This document shows, piece after piece, positions 55,431-63,710 of a stretch of DNA of 64,000 nucleotides. The DNA is from Thiofaba sp039822285. GTDB taxonomy: Bacteria; Pseudomonadota; Gammaproteobacteria; Halothiobacillales; Halothiobacillaceae. The first letter of the stretch is position 1. Each line of letters opens with the position of its first letter. The translations under genes were made by a program, and so were the position numbers. The DNA is taken from NCBI RefSeq assembly GCF_039822285.1, contig NZ_JBAJEY010000003.1, positions 124,001-188,000 of the forward strand, written 5' to 3'. The notes under the pieces were generated by a model that made no database searches, had not been told where the DNA came from, and saw only the letters and a program-made list of their open reading frames with translations.

Positions 55431-56034
55431 TTTCCCCCCTCGGCCGCGCCGTGACGAGGCCGACCGGAGGGAGGTCAAACGGCCAGGGAGGGCCGTTTGA
55501 GGTTCGCCGCCACAGGATGTGGCGTCGAACCGGCCTCCCGGAGGCGGTCTCGGCACGGGAACCCCGAAGGGGCGCGGCTGTGGGGCGTCCTTCTTTTCGC
55601 CCCGCATCGAAGACGAGCAAGAAAAGGGGCTCGCCCGCCTCAGTGCGCGACTCGACGAAGTCCAAACCTTAACGGCGGGCGAAACAGTCCCACCAGCCTA
55701 TCTCCATGAGGTTTTAAACAACCGTTGAAGTGTTTTTTCGCCCGCTTCAACGCTTGTTGCTTCGAGCATACGCCCGTGCAAGCGGGCGAGTGACTTTTCT
55801 TGCTCGTGCAAGAAAAGTCACCAAAAGAACACGCCCCCGCAGGGCCGGCCCTTCGGGCAAACCCTGGCCTGATCTGCTCCAGCCGGGCCGCCCCGACGTG
55901 ACTTCCTGTCACGGCGGGGCTGAATGGACCTTCCTTGGTCCATTCACCCGGCCTTCACAGACCAGGCCAGGGCGACCCCGAGGGGGATTTTCCCTCTCCC
56001 CCTGCCCCTCTCCCGCTTGCGGGAGAGGGGTGTA
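55431..56034. repeat. Large structured inverted-repeat locus I
   Basis: The 718 bp between the dciA-like gene and lpxC holds no convincing gene. It is two related arms in inverted orientation: a degenerate arm (about 55431-55670) and a well-kept arm on the opposite strand (about 55680-56000). Key stems: 55475-55500 and its counterpart 55921-55946; 55501-55531 and counterpart 55890-55920; a 14 bp A/T-rich stem at ~55791-55823. A 12 bp stem CCCCTCTCCCGC-TT-GCGGGAGAGGGG at 56005-56030 lies at the lpxC side. It is related end to end, in inverse direction, to the locus at 63.0-63.7 kb. Confidence 0.85.
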
Positions 56035-56059
56035 AAGAAAACCTTGGTTATGCCGCCGC

Positions 56060-56992
56060 TCAGGCCGCAGCCATCAGGGGATGATGGTAGGCAATCGGCA
56101 GTTCCGCATCGTTGAGGAAGATCACCTCCTCCCACGCCGCGGGGTCCGCCAGCAGGGCGCGCAGCAGGGCGTTGTTCAGCGCATGGCCGGTCTTGTGGCC
56201 GGTGAAGGCGCCGATCAGGCTGTGACCGAGCAGGTAGAGATCGCCGATCGCATCGAGGATCTTGTGCTTGACGAACTCATCACCAAGGCGCAAACCATCC
56301 TCGTTGAGGATGTGCTCATCCCCCACCACGATGGCGTTCTCCAGACTTCCGCCCAGGGCGAGGTTCTGCGAGCGCATCATCTCCAGGTCCTTCATGAACC
56401 CGAAGGTCCGCGCGCGGCTGACTTCCTTGACGAAGCTGGTGGTGGAGAAGTCGATCTCGGCCGTCTGCGCGGTCTCGTTCAACACGGGGTGGTTGAAGTC
56501 GATGGTCATGCGCACACGGAAGCCGTCATGCGGCTCGAAGCGCGCCCATTTGTCGCCATTGCGCACCTCGACCGGACGTTTGATGCGGATGAAGCGCTTG
56601 GGCGCGTCCTGCTCCTCGATCCCGGCAGACTGGAGGAGGAACACGAACGGGCTGGCGCTGCCATCCATGATCGGGGTCTCCGGGCCATCCAGTTCGATGT
56701 GCACGTTGTCGATCCCGAGCCCCGCCAAGGCGGACATCAGGTGCTCGACGGTGGAGATCTTCACCCCATCCTTCACCAGGGTGGTGGAGAGGGTGGTCTC
56801 ACCGACGTTCATCGGATGGCCCTGGATGGCCGGACTGCCCGGCAGATCCGTGCGATGGAAGACGATGCCCGTATCCGGCGCCGCCGGGCGCAGGGTGAGC
56901 ATCACCCGCTGCCCGGTGTGCAGCCCGATCCCGCTGGCGCGGATGACGTTCTTGAGCGTGCGCTGTCGAATCAAAGCTTGGTCCAGACCCAT
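56060..56992 (-). CDS. lpxC: UDP-3-O-acyl-N-acetylglucosamine deacetylase LpxC
   Basis: LpxC (310 aa) does the committed step of lipid A synthesis. Zinc ligands are visible as the His in KISTVEHLMSALAGLG and the His/Asp in EFVKHKILDAIGDLYLLG; the catalytic C-terminal His is in TGHKTGHALNN. RARTFGFMKDLE is also typical. It is not next to ftsZ here but downstream of htpG, so it has left the division cluster or is arranged differently in this genome. Confidence 0.97.
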   Translation of the reverse strand: MGLDQALIRQRTLKNVIRASGIGLHTGQRVMLTLRPAAPDTGIVFHRTDLPGSPAIQGHPMNVGETTLSTTLVKDGVKISTVEHLMSALAGLGIDNVHIELDGPETPIMDGSASPFVFLLQSAGIEEQDAPKRFIRIKRPVEVRNGDKWARFEPHDGFRVRMTIDFNHPVLNETAQTAEIDFSTTSFVKEVSRARTFGFMKDLEMMRSQNLALGGSLENAIVVGDEHILNEDGLRLGDEFVKHKILDAIGDLYLLGHSLIGAFTGHKTGHALNNALLRALLADPAAWEEVIFLNDAELPIAYHHPLMAAA

Positions 56993-57037
56993 TTCAATGA
57001 TCGGATTATGACACAGACACGCCCGCTACGCCCGAGC

Positions 57038-58879
57038 TCAGGCACCAGTCATCAGCCGGTTGAGCTTCTGCACGAAGCCCGCCCCATCCTCCAGCTGCCC
57101 GCCCTCGGCCAGCAGGGCCATCCCGAGCAGCACGCCCGACCAGTCGACGATGCGCGCCTCATCCGTCTCGCCTTTCAGGCGCCTGAGCAAGGCGTGCTCC
57201 GGGTTGATTTCCAGGATCGGCAAGGTCTCCGGCACCGGCTGGCCGGCCTCACGGTAGAGGCGCTTGAGGTGGGGCGGCAGGTCATATTCGTCCAGCACCA
57301 CACAGGCCGGTGATTCGACCAGGCGACTGGAGAGGCGCACCTCCTTGACCTTGCCCTCCAGGGCCTTCTGGATGCGCTGGAGCAGCTCGTTTTGCGTCTC
57401 GTCCGCCTTGGGCGCCTCGCCCTCGGGGCGCACGCCCTCGCGGTTGATGTTGCGGATCGGCTTGCCTTCGAACTCGGTGAGGTGCGGCAGCAGCCACTCG
57501 TCGATCGCGTCGGTCAGCAGCAGCACCTCGGTGCCACGCGCACGGAAGCCCTCCAAGTGCGGGCTGTGCCGGGCCGCGGCCTCGCTCTCGGCGGTCAGGA
57601 CGTAGATCGCCTCCTGCCCTTCCTTCATGCGGGCAACGTAGTCGGCCAAGGAGACGTCCTGCCCCTTGCTCGCCTCATGCGTCGAGGCAAAGCGCAGCAG
57701 GCGGGTGATCTGCTCGCGGTGGGTCGGATCCTCGGCCAGCCCCTCCTTGAGCACCCGACCAAACAGGGACCAGACCTTGGCATACACCTCCGGCTTGTCC
57801 TTCGCCAGTTCCTCCAACAGGTTGAGCACGCGCTTGGTCAGTCCGTTGCGGATCTGGTTGAGCACCTCGCTCGACTGCAGGATCTCGCGCGAGACATTGA
57901 GCGGCAGGTCGGCGGCATCCACCACCCCGCGCACGAAGCGCAGGTAGCGCGGCAGCAGGCGCTCGGCATCATCCATGATGAACACGCGGCGCACGTACAG
58001 CTTGATGCCATGTTTGGCCTCGCGATCCCACAGGTCGAACGGCGCGCGGCCGGGGATGTAGAGCAGGTTGGTGTATTCGGTGCGGCCCTCGACCCGGTTG
58101 TGGGTCCAAGCGAGCGGGGCTTCCCAGTCGTGGAAGGTCTGCTTGTAGAACTCGGTGTAATCCTCGTCCTTGAGTTCGGCCTTGGGCCGTGCCCACAGCG
58201 CGGTGGCCTGGTTGATCCGCTCAAGCTCTTCCCCACCCTCCTTCTTCATCATGATCGGGAAGGTGATGTGCTCGGAGTAACGGTGGACGATGCCGCGCAA
58301 ACGCCAGGGGTCGAGGAACTCATCCTGCCCTTCTTTGAGGTGGAGGACGATCTCGGTGCCACGCCCCGCACGCTCGATGTTCTCGATGGTGTAGGCCCCC
58401 GTACCTTCCGAGCTCCAGTGCACCCCATGCTCGGCGCTCAGTCCCGCGCGGCGGGTAAAGACATCCACCCGATCGGCGACGATGAAGGCGGAGTAGAAGC
58501 CCACGCCGAACTGGCCGATCAGCTGGGCATCCTTCGCCTTGTCACCGGAGAGGCTCTCGAGGAAGTGTTTGGTGCCACTGCGGGCGATGGTGCCGAGGTT
58601 GTCGATCACCTCCTGACGGCTCATGCCGATGCCGTTGTCGCGCACCGTCAGGGTGCGGGCGGCCTTGTCGACGGCGAGTTCGATGCGCAGTTCGCTGTCG
58701 CCCTCGTACAGCCCGCCGTCCCCGAGCGCCTCGAAGCGCAGCTTGTCGCAGGCGTCGGAGGCGTTCGAAACCAATTCGCGCAGGAAAATCTCCGGATGGG
58801 AGTAGAGCGAATGGATCATCAGGTGCAGAAGTTGACGCACCTCGGTCTGGAATTCGAGCGTCTCGGTTTGACGTTCCAC
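57038..58879 (-). CDS. htpG: Chaperone HtpG (Hsp90)
   Basis: HtpG (613 aa) is the bacterial Hsp90. The GHKL ATP site is clear: FLRELVSNASDACDKLRFEA, VRDNGIGMSRQEVIDNLGTI, IGQFGVGFYSAFIVADRV. The middle domain has the catalytic Arg in LPLNVSREILQSSEVLNQIR. A strong heat-shock promoter (58916-58943) precedes it. lpxC follows 45 bp downstream. Confidence 0.97.
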   Translation of the reverse strand: MERQTETLEFQTEVRQLLHLMIHSLYSHPEIFLRELVSNASDACDKLRFEALGDGGLYEGDSELRIELAVDKAARTLTVRDNGIGMSRQEVIDNLGTIARSGTKHFLESLSGDKAKDAQLIGQFGVGFYSAFIVADRVDVFTRRAGLSAEHGVHWSSEGTGAYTIENIERAGRGTEIVLHLKEGQDEFLDPWRLRGIVHRYSEHITFPIMMKKEGGEELERINQATALWARPKAELKDEDYTEFYKQTFHDWEAPLAWTHNRVEGRTEYTNLLYIPGRAPFDLWDREAKHGIKLYVRRVFIMDDAERLLPRYLRFVRGVVDAADLPLNVSREILQSSEVLNQIRNGLTKRVLNLLEELAKDKPEVYAKVWSLFGRVLKEGLAEDPTHREQITRLLRFASTHEASKGQDVSLADYVARMKEGQEAIYVLTAESEAAARHSPHLEGFRARGTEVLLLTDAIDEWLLPHLTEFEGKPIRNINREGVRPEGEAPKADETQNELLQRIQKALEGKVKEVRLSSRLVESPACVVLDEYDLPPHLKRLYREAGQPVPETLPILEINPEHALLRRLKGETDEARIVDWSGVLLGMALLAEGGQLEDGAGFVQKLNRLMTGA

Positions 58880-58915
58880 GGCTTGATGCTCCTTGAGTGA
58901 CGAAAACGAGCGCGA

Positions 58916-58943
58916 ATTTGGGGATCAGGGGCGGGATTTCAAG
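58916..58943 (-). promoter_or_regulatory. Sigma-32 heat-shock promoter of htpG
   Basis: On the minus strand CTTGAAA, 13 nt, then CCCCAAAT, against the consensus CTTGAAA-N(11-16)-CCCCATNT: -35 perfect, -10 one mismatch. The predicted start is ~29 nt before the htpG ATG. The -35 box overlaps the last codons of ogt. Confidence 0.82.
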
Positions 58944-59403
58944 CCCCCTCGCGGGCGAGCAGCCAAGCCTTGCGCCGCCGTCCCTCCTCGCTTGCCCCCG
59001 CATACCCTCCAAGCCCCTGCGCGGCAACGATGCGATGACAGGGAATCATGATAGGGATGGGATTGGCGCGCAGGGCCCCACCCACGGCGCGGGGAGCAGT
59101 TCCTAGCCGCGCGGCCAGTTCGCCATAGGTCAGCGTCTGCCCCGGCGGAATGTCCGCAAGCGCCCGCCAGACCCGTTGCTGGAACGGCGTCCCCGCCGGG
59201 GCGAGAGGAGGGAGGTCAGGAAGGGGATCGCGGGCAAAATAGGCCGTAAGCCAGGCCAGAGCCTGCATGGCACAAGGACCAGGCGGGTCGGGAACAGGGA
59301 CAGGAGGGAACGGGAGGTCAGCGACCGCTACGACCGCGCCATCGACACAGCTAACTTGCAGCCAGCCGAGCGGCGTATGCAGGACCCCCTGTTCAACTGC
59401 CAT
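58939..59403 (-). CDS. ogt: Methylated-DNA-protein-cysteine methyltransferase
   Basis: A 154 aa suicide repair protein that takes the methyl group from O6-methylguanine. The acceptor Cys is in the motif PIMIPCHRIVAAQGLGGYAG; the helix-turn-helix region TYGELAARLGTAPRAVGGAL precedes it. A short N-terminal domain is present. It starts 8 nt past the rplS terminator T-run with no ribosome site, so its expression signals are unclear. Confidence 0.92.
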   Translation of the reverse strand: MAVEQGVLHTPLGWLQVSCVDGAVVAVADLPFPPVPVPDPPGPCAMQALAWLTAYFARDPLPDLPPLAPAGTPFQQRVWRALADIPPGQTLTYGELAARLGTAPRAVGGALRANPIPIMIPCHRIVAAQGLGGYAGASEEGRRRKAWLLAREGA

Positions 59404-59410
59404 GCGTCAG

Positions 59411-59440
59411 AAACAACAAAGGCCCCGTCGGGGCCTTTGT
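59411..59440 (-). terminator. Intrinsic terminator of the rpsP-rplS operon
   Basis: An 11 bp stem ACAAAGGCCCC-GAC-GGGGCCTTTGT (59416-59440), followed on the minus strand by TGTTTC, lies 6 bp after the rplS stop codon. Confidence 0.82.
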
Positions 59441-59446
59441 GGGCTA

Positions 59447-59815
59447 TCAGGAAGCGCGCGAGGCGAGCTTTTCCTTGATGCGTGCGGACTTGCCGGTACG
59501 GCCGCGCAGGTAGTAGAGCTTGGCGCGACGCACATCGCCCTTGCGCTTGACCTCGATGCTGGCGACGTTCGGGCTGTAGAGCGGGAAAACGCGCTCAACG
59601 CCTTCGCCATGGGAGATCTTGCGCACGGTGAAGGCGGAGTTCAGACCGCGGTTGCGCTTGGCGATCACCACACCCTCGAAGGCCTGCAGACGCTCGCGGT
59701 CGCCTTCCTTCACCCGCACATTCACGACGACGGTGTCACCCGGGGCGAAGTCCGGGCGCTCTACGCCGGCCATCATTTCAGCTTCAAGCTGAGAAATCAC
59801 GTTGCTCATGTTCAT
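59447..59815 (-). CDS. rplS: 50S ribosomal protein L19
   Basis: L19 (122 aa) sits at the 30S-50S interface. Conserved segments: FAPGDTVVVNVRVKEGDRER, QAFEGVVIAKRNRGLNSAFT, GEGVERVFPLYSPNVASIEV and KLYYLRGRTGKSARIKEKL. The start ATG shares one base with the trmD stop (TAATG). Last gene of rpsP-rimM-trmD-rplS. Confidence 0.98.
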   Translation of the reverse strand: MNMSNVISQLEAEMMAGVERPDFAPGDTVVVNVRVKEGDRERLQAFEGVVIAKRNRGLNSAFTVRKISHGEGVERVFPLYSPNVASIEVKRKGDVRRAKLYYLRGRTGKSARIKEKLASRAS

Positions 59816-60597
59816 TACCTCATCTTCGATTCGTCGCTTGCCGTCGGTTTGCAGAGATCAATGCCGCATTCCTCATGCGAGCCCTCCAGCAAACGACGCT
59901 CACCTTCCGTCATACGCCTGACCGCGAGCAGCTCGGGCCGCCGCCGCCAGGTTCGCTCCAGCGCCTGCTTGAGGCGCCAGCGCTCGATCTCTTTGTGGTG
60001 CCCCGAAAGCAGGACTTCCGGAACACCGCGCCCATCCACCACCTCCGGGCGCGTGTAGTGCGGGCAGTCCAGCAGGCCCGCCATGAACGAGTCCTGCACC
60101 GCCGACTCGGCATGCCCAAGGGCCCCAGGCAGCTGACGGATCACCGCATCGATCAGCGCCATCGCCGCCGGTTCACCGCCGCTGAGGACAAAGTCCCCGA
60201 GCGAGAGCTCCTCGTCCACATCCATCTCGAGCACGCGCTCGTCCATGCCCTCGTACCGCCCGCACACCAGCACCATGCCGGGCAGGCGGGCCAGCCGGTT
60301 CACCTCGGCCTGATCCACCCTGCGCCCCTGCGGGGTGAGGGCGATCACCGGGCTCCCCTGCGGGGCCGCCGCGCGCGCCGCATGGATCGCGTCGCGTAGC
60401 GGGGCCACCTTCATCAGCATGCCCGGTCCGCCCCCGAAGGGACGGTCGTCCACCGTACGGTGGCGATCGTGGGTGTAGTCCCGCGGGTTCCACAACCCAA
60501 GATGCACCAGTCCGGCCTCGCGTGCGCGGCGCGGTATGCCGTGCTCGGCGATCACCCGCACCAGTTCGGGAAAGAGGGTGACGACCTCGATCTGCAT
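59815..60597 (-). CDS. trmD: tRNA (guanine-N1)-methyltransferase TrmD
   Basis: TrmD (260 aa) methylates G37 of tRNAs reading CNN codons and so prevents +1 slippage. It is a SPOUT trefoil-knot enzyme: VDDRPFGGGPGMLMKVAPLR, VLVCGRYEGMDERVLE and ELSLGDFVLSGGEPAAMAL. The start MQIEVVTLFPEL is chosen because AGGAGG lies ~7 nt upstream; the preceding in-frame ATG would be too close. Confidence 0.97.
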   Translation of the reverse strand: MQIEVVTLFPELVRVIAEHGIPRRAREAGLVHLGLWNPRDYTHDRHRTVDDRPFGGGPGMLMKVAPLRDAIHAARAAAPQGSPVIALTPQGRRVDQAEVNRLARLPGMVLVCGRYEGMDERVLEMDVDEELSLGDFVLSGGEPAAMALIDAVIRQLPGALGHAESAVQDSFMAGLLDCPHYTRPEVVDGRGVPEVLLSGHHKEIERWRLKQALERTWRRRPELLAVRRMTEGERRLLEGSHEECGIDLCKPTASDESKMR

Positions 60598-60637
60598 CAT
60601 CCCCTCCTCGAACATTGCACCGAATGGATGCGGGATC

Positions 60638-61156
60638 TCAGAATTCGGGATCCCAGTCCACGATCATGCGGCGCGCCTCGAGGTCAACCTCGAGCACCAC
60701 CTGATCGGGCACAAAGGGCACCAAGCGCTCGCGCTCGCCCTTGATAACGAGCACGTCGTTAGCCCCCGTCTCGAGCAGGTGATCGATCTCACCGAGCTCA
60801 ACCCCTTCCTTGGTCGCAACCCGCATGCCGATCAGGTCACGCCAGTAATATTCCCCTTGGGGCAGGCGGGGCAGCTTGGCGGGGTCGACGGCGATCTCCG
60901 CACCAGAAAGGCTTTCCGCATGATTGCGGTCGTTCACCCCTTCCAGCTTGGCGACCAGCCCTTTGCCCTGAAACTTGACCGACTTCACACGAAAGTCGGC
61001 CCACCCGTCCTTGAGCCTGAGCTGCCACATCCTGTAACGACCGATGTCATCCATCGGCCGCGTTTCGGAATGGATCTTCACCCACCCCTGGATACCGAAA
61101 GCCGCGAGCACCTTGCCCAACAGGACCCGATCTGCGCTCTCAGTCATCATGCCCAT
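60638..61156 (-). CDS. rimM: 16S rRNA processing protein RimM
   Basis: RimM (172 aa) binds S19 and helps mature the 30S head. The N-terminal RimM domain has VLLGKVLAAFGIQGWVKIHS and the C-terminal PRC-barrel has GEYYWRDLIGMRVATKEGVE. Several in-frame ATGs at the start (61156 to 61147) make the exact start uncertain by three codons. Confidence 0.95.
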   Translation of the reverse strand: MGMMTESADRVLLGKVLAAFGIQGWVKIHSETRPMDDIGRYRMWQLRLKDGWADFRVKSVKFQGKGLVAKLEGVNDRNHAESLSGAEIAVDPAKLPRLPQGEYYWRDLIGMRVATKEGVELGEIDHLLETGANDVLVIKGERERLVPFVPDQVVLEVDLEARRMIVDWDPEF

Positions 61157-61185
61157 TCACTTGGTCGCCAAGACGACCCCAGGAT

Positions 61186-61446
61186 TCAGGCGGCGGCTTG
61201 CGCCTTGCCAAATTCCTTGATCAGGGCGGCGACACGCTCGCTCGGCTGGGCACCCTTGGCCAGCCATGCGTTCATGCGCTCGGTATCGATATGCAGACGC
61301 ACCTCGGCACCACGGGCGACCGGGTTGAAGTAACCCAGGCGCTCGACGTTGGCGCCGCTGTCGCGGGCCTTGCGGCTGTCGGTCACGATGATGTGGTAGA
61401 AGGGGCGCTTCTTCGCGCCGCCACGAGCCAGACGGATGGATACCAT
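61186..61446 (-). CDS. rpsP: 30S ribosomal protein S16
   Basis: S16 (86 aa) has the family start MVSIRLARGGAKKRPFYHII and VERLGYFNPVARGAEVRLHI. It opens the rpsP-rimM-trmD-rplS operon. A short stem GGACCG/CGGTCC lies in its leader (61474-61491). Confidence 0.98.
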   Translation of the reverse strand: MVSIRLARGGAKKRPFYHIIVTDSRKARDSGANVERLGYFNPVARGAEVRLHIDTERMNAWLAKGAQPSERVAALIKEFGKAQAAA

Positions 61447-61493
61447 GCGATTCTGAACCTTGTGTCAAAGTCTGGACCGCACATACGGTCCGC

Positions 61494-61525
61494 CAAAATA
61501 AAGCCCGGTATTGTAACGACCGGGC
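61494..61525 (-). terminator. Intrinsic terminator after ffh
   Basis: A 7-8 bp stem GCCCGGT/ACCGGGC with loop CGTTACAAT on the minus strand (61503-61525), followed by TTTATTTTGG. It separates ffh from the rpsP operon. Confidence 0.8.
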
Positions 61526-61555
61526 ACAAAAAAGGAAGCTTTTTCTTCCCGGCCG

Positions 61556-62908
61556 TCAGAACGGCATGCCGGGCAGGCGCCCCTTGAGACTGCGCATCAG
61601 CTTGCCCATGCCACCACCGGAGAGCTTCTTCATCATGTCGCGCATATCGGCATGCTGCTTGAGCAGGCGGTTGACGTCCTGCACCTGCATGCCCGCCCCC
61701 GCCGCGATGCGGCGCTTGCGCGAGCCCTTGATCAACTCCGGATGGCGCCGCTCCTGCGGGGTCATCGACTGGATGATGGCGATCATACGCTTCACATCAC
61801 GGTCGTTGGCCTGCGCCTTGACATGCTCGGGCAGTTTGCTCACCCCCGGCAGCTTGTCCAAGAGGCTCGCCATGCCCCCCATGTTGAGCATCTGCTCGAG
61901 CTGGGTCTTGAGATCCTCCATGTTGAAGGACTTGCCCGCCTTGACCTTATCGACCAGCTCGCGCGCTTTTTCCTGGTCGATCTTGCGGGTCGCCTCCTCG
62001 ACCAGGGAGAGCACATCACCCATACCGAGGATACGCGAGGCGACCCGCTCGGGGTGGAACGGCTCCAGTGCCGCCAGCTTCTCGCCCTGGCCGAGGAACT
62101 TGATCGGCTTGCCGGTGATGTAACGCACCGAGAGCGCCGCCCCGCCCCGCGCATCGCCATCGGCCTTGGTGAGGATCACACCAGTCAGCGGCAGGGCGTC
62201 GTTGAAAGCCTTGGCGGTGTTGGCGGCATCCTGACCGGTCATGCTGTCGACCACGAACAGGGTCTCGATGGGGTGCAGCGCGGCATGCAGGCGGCGCGCC
62301 TCGTCCATCATCGCCTCGTCGATGTGCAGGCGGCCGGCGGTATCGACCAGCAACACATCCATGTGACGGATGCGTGCCTCGTGCAGCGCAGCCTGGCCAA
62401 TCGCAACTGGATCCTGCCCCTGGCTCGAGGGGAAGAACTCCACCCCGACCTGGGCGGCGAGGGTCTCCAGCTGCTTGATGGCCGCCGGACGGTAGACGTC
62501 GCAGCTCACCACCATGACCTTCTTCTTCTGCTCCTTGAGCAGGCGGGCGAGCTTGCCCACGGTGGTGGTCTTGCCCGCGCCCTGCAGACCGGCCATCAGC
62601 ACCACGGCCGGCGGCTGGGTGGCGAGATTCAAGGCCTCGTTGGCCTCCCCCATGATCGCCACCAGCTCGTCGTGCACGATCTTGATGAAGGCCTGGCCCG
62701 GGGTGAGGCTGCTCAGCACCTCCTGGCCGACCGCACGCTCCTTGACCTTGGCCGTGAACTCGCGCACCACGGGCAGGGCGACATCGGCCTCCAGCAGCGC
62801 CATGCGCACCTCGCGCATCGCCTCCTGGATGTTCTCCTCGGTCAGACGGCCCTGGCCGCGCAGCTTGTCAAGAAGGCCGGAGAGTCGTTGGGTCAGGTTG
62901 TCGAACAT
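61556..62908 (-). CDS. ffh: Signal recognition particle GTPase Ffh
   Basis: Ffh (450 aa) with 4.5S RNA targets nascent membrane proteins. N domain FDNLTQRLSGLLDKLRGQGR; G1 GLQGAGKTTTVGKLARLLKE; G3 DTAGRLHIDEA; G4 TKADGDARGGAALS; C-terminal Met-rich M domain with the RNA-binding RIAAGAGMQVQDVNRLLKQH. It lies upstream of rpsP in the same direction. No ffs RNA gene is seen in the window. Confidence 0.98.
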   Translation of the reverse strand: MFDNLTQRLSGLLDKLRGQGRLTEENIQEAMREVRMALLEADVALPVVREFTAKVKERAVGQEVLSSLTPGQAFIKIVHDELVAIMGEANEALNLATQPPAVVLMAGLQGAGKTTTVGKLARLLKEQKKKVMVVSCDVYRPAAIKQLETLAAQVGVEFFPSSQGQDPVAIGQAALHEARIRHMDVLLVDTAGRLHIDEAMMDEARRLHAALHPIETLFVVDSMTGQDAANTAKAFNDALPLTGVILTKADGDARGGAALSVRYITGKPIKFLGQGEKLAALEPFHPERVASRILGMGDVLSLVEEATRKIDQEKARELVDKVKAGKSFNMEDLKTQLEQMLNMGGMASLLDKLPGVSKLPEHVKAQANDRDVKRMIAIIQSMTPQERRHPELIKGSRKRRIAAGAGMQVQDVNRLLKQHADMRDMMKKLSGGGMGKLMRSLKGRLPGMPF

Positions 62909-62989
62909 GACGGTTCCTCAATCAGAAAACCGGACGGTCCGGGTTTCATTGGAGCGGATTGCACCCAAGGGGTGTTCACGAAGTCAAGG

Positions 62990-63658
62990 GTTTCTTTCCG
63001 CCCCTCGCCCGCGTGCGGGAGGCGTGCCGGGAGAGGGGAGGAATCCCCCCTTGGGGCCGCCCTGGGCTGGCCTGTGGAAGCCGGGTGAAAGGGCCATGGA
63101 TGGCCCTTTCAGTCCCGCCGCGACAGGAGGTCGCGTCGGGACGGCCCGGCTGGAGCAGGTCAGGCCAGGGTTTGCCCGAAGGGCCGGCCCCGTGGGGGCG
63201 TGTTCTTTTGGTTACTTTTCTTGCACGAGCAAGAAAAGTAACTCGCCCGCTTGCACGGGTGTTTGTGCGAAGCTGCAAGCATTGAAGCGGGCGAAAAAGC
63301 ACTTCAACGGTTATTCAAGGCCGCTTTGAGGCTGGTGGCCTGGTTTCGCCCGCCTCAAGCCGCGCACTTCGAACGGCCTGAATCGCACGCGGGCGAGTGC
63401 CTTTCTTTGCTTGCCCAAAGAAAGGCACCAAAGAAAGGGCACCCCCGTGGGGTCGCCCTTCGGGCAAGCCATAGCCGGGGCCGCTCCGACCGGGCCGTCC
63501 CGACGCGACTTCCAGTCACGACGGGACTGAAAGGGCCATCCATGGCCCTTTCACCCGGTCTCCACAACCCCGTCCATGGCGCCCCCAAGGGGGATTTACC
63601 TCTTCCTACGCCCCTCCCCCCCGCCCCGCCTCCCGCAAGCGGGAGAGGGGTGTAAAGA
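62990..63658. repeat. Large structured inverted-repeat locus II
   Basis: The 802 bp between typA and ffh holds no convincing gene. Two inverted arms meet near 63345. Forward arm: stems 63086-63111 (10 bp, loop ATGGAT), 63112-63142 (6+6 bp with one mismatch, loop AGGAG), GCCCGAAGGGC near 63174, and a 14 bp stem at ~63210-63243. Reverse arm: the matching stems at ~63393-63427, 63497-63527 and 63528-63553 (10 bp, loop ATCCAT). The outer end carries GCGGGAGAGGGG-TG-TAAAG. The arms match those of the 55.4-56.0 kb locus. Confidence 0.87.
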
Positions 63659-63710
63659 CTTCGTTTTCCCTACACGGCCATGCGTTGTTTGCCCGCTGGA
63701 GCGCACACCA

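Noticed and set aside
55640..55912. A 90-codon frame in locus I whose product is like that of a frame near 63120-63330 (shared stretch ARRAGP.GACSFG.FSCTSKK)
   Set aside because: The differences follow stem pairing, not codons: the D/Y and H/N changes are the two arms of the same hairpin. It is a structured repeat, not a conserved protein.
56005..56030. The 12 bp stem after lpxC as an intrinsic terminator
   Set aside because: No T-run follows on the minus strand; it belongs to the repeat locus, although it may still slow polymerase.
62959..63655. Other open frames inside locus II on both strands
   Set aside because: They consist of hairpin arms, have no ribosome sites, and different arms would encode different frames.
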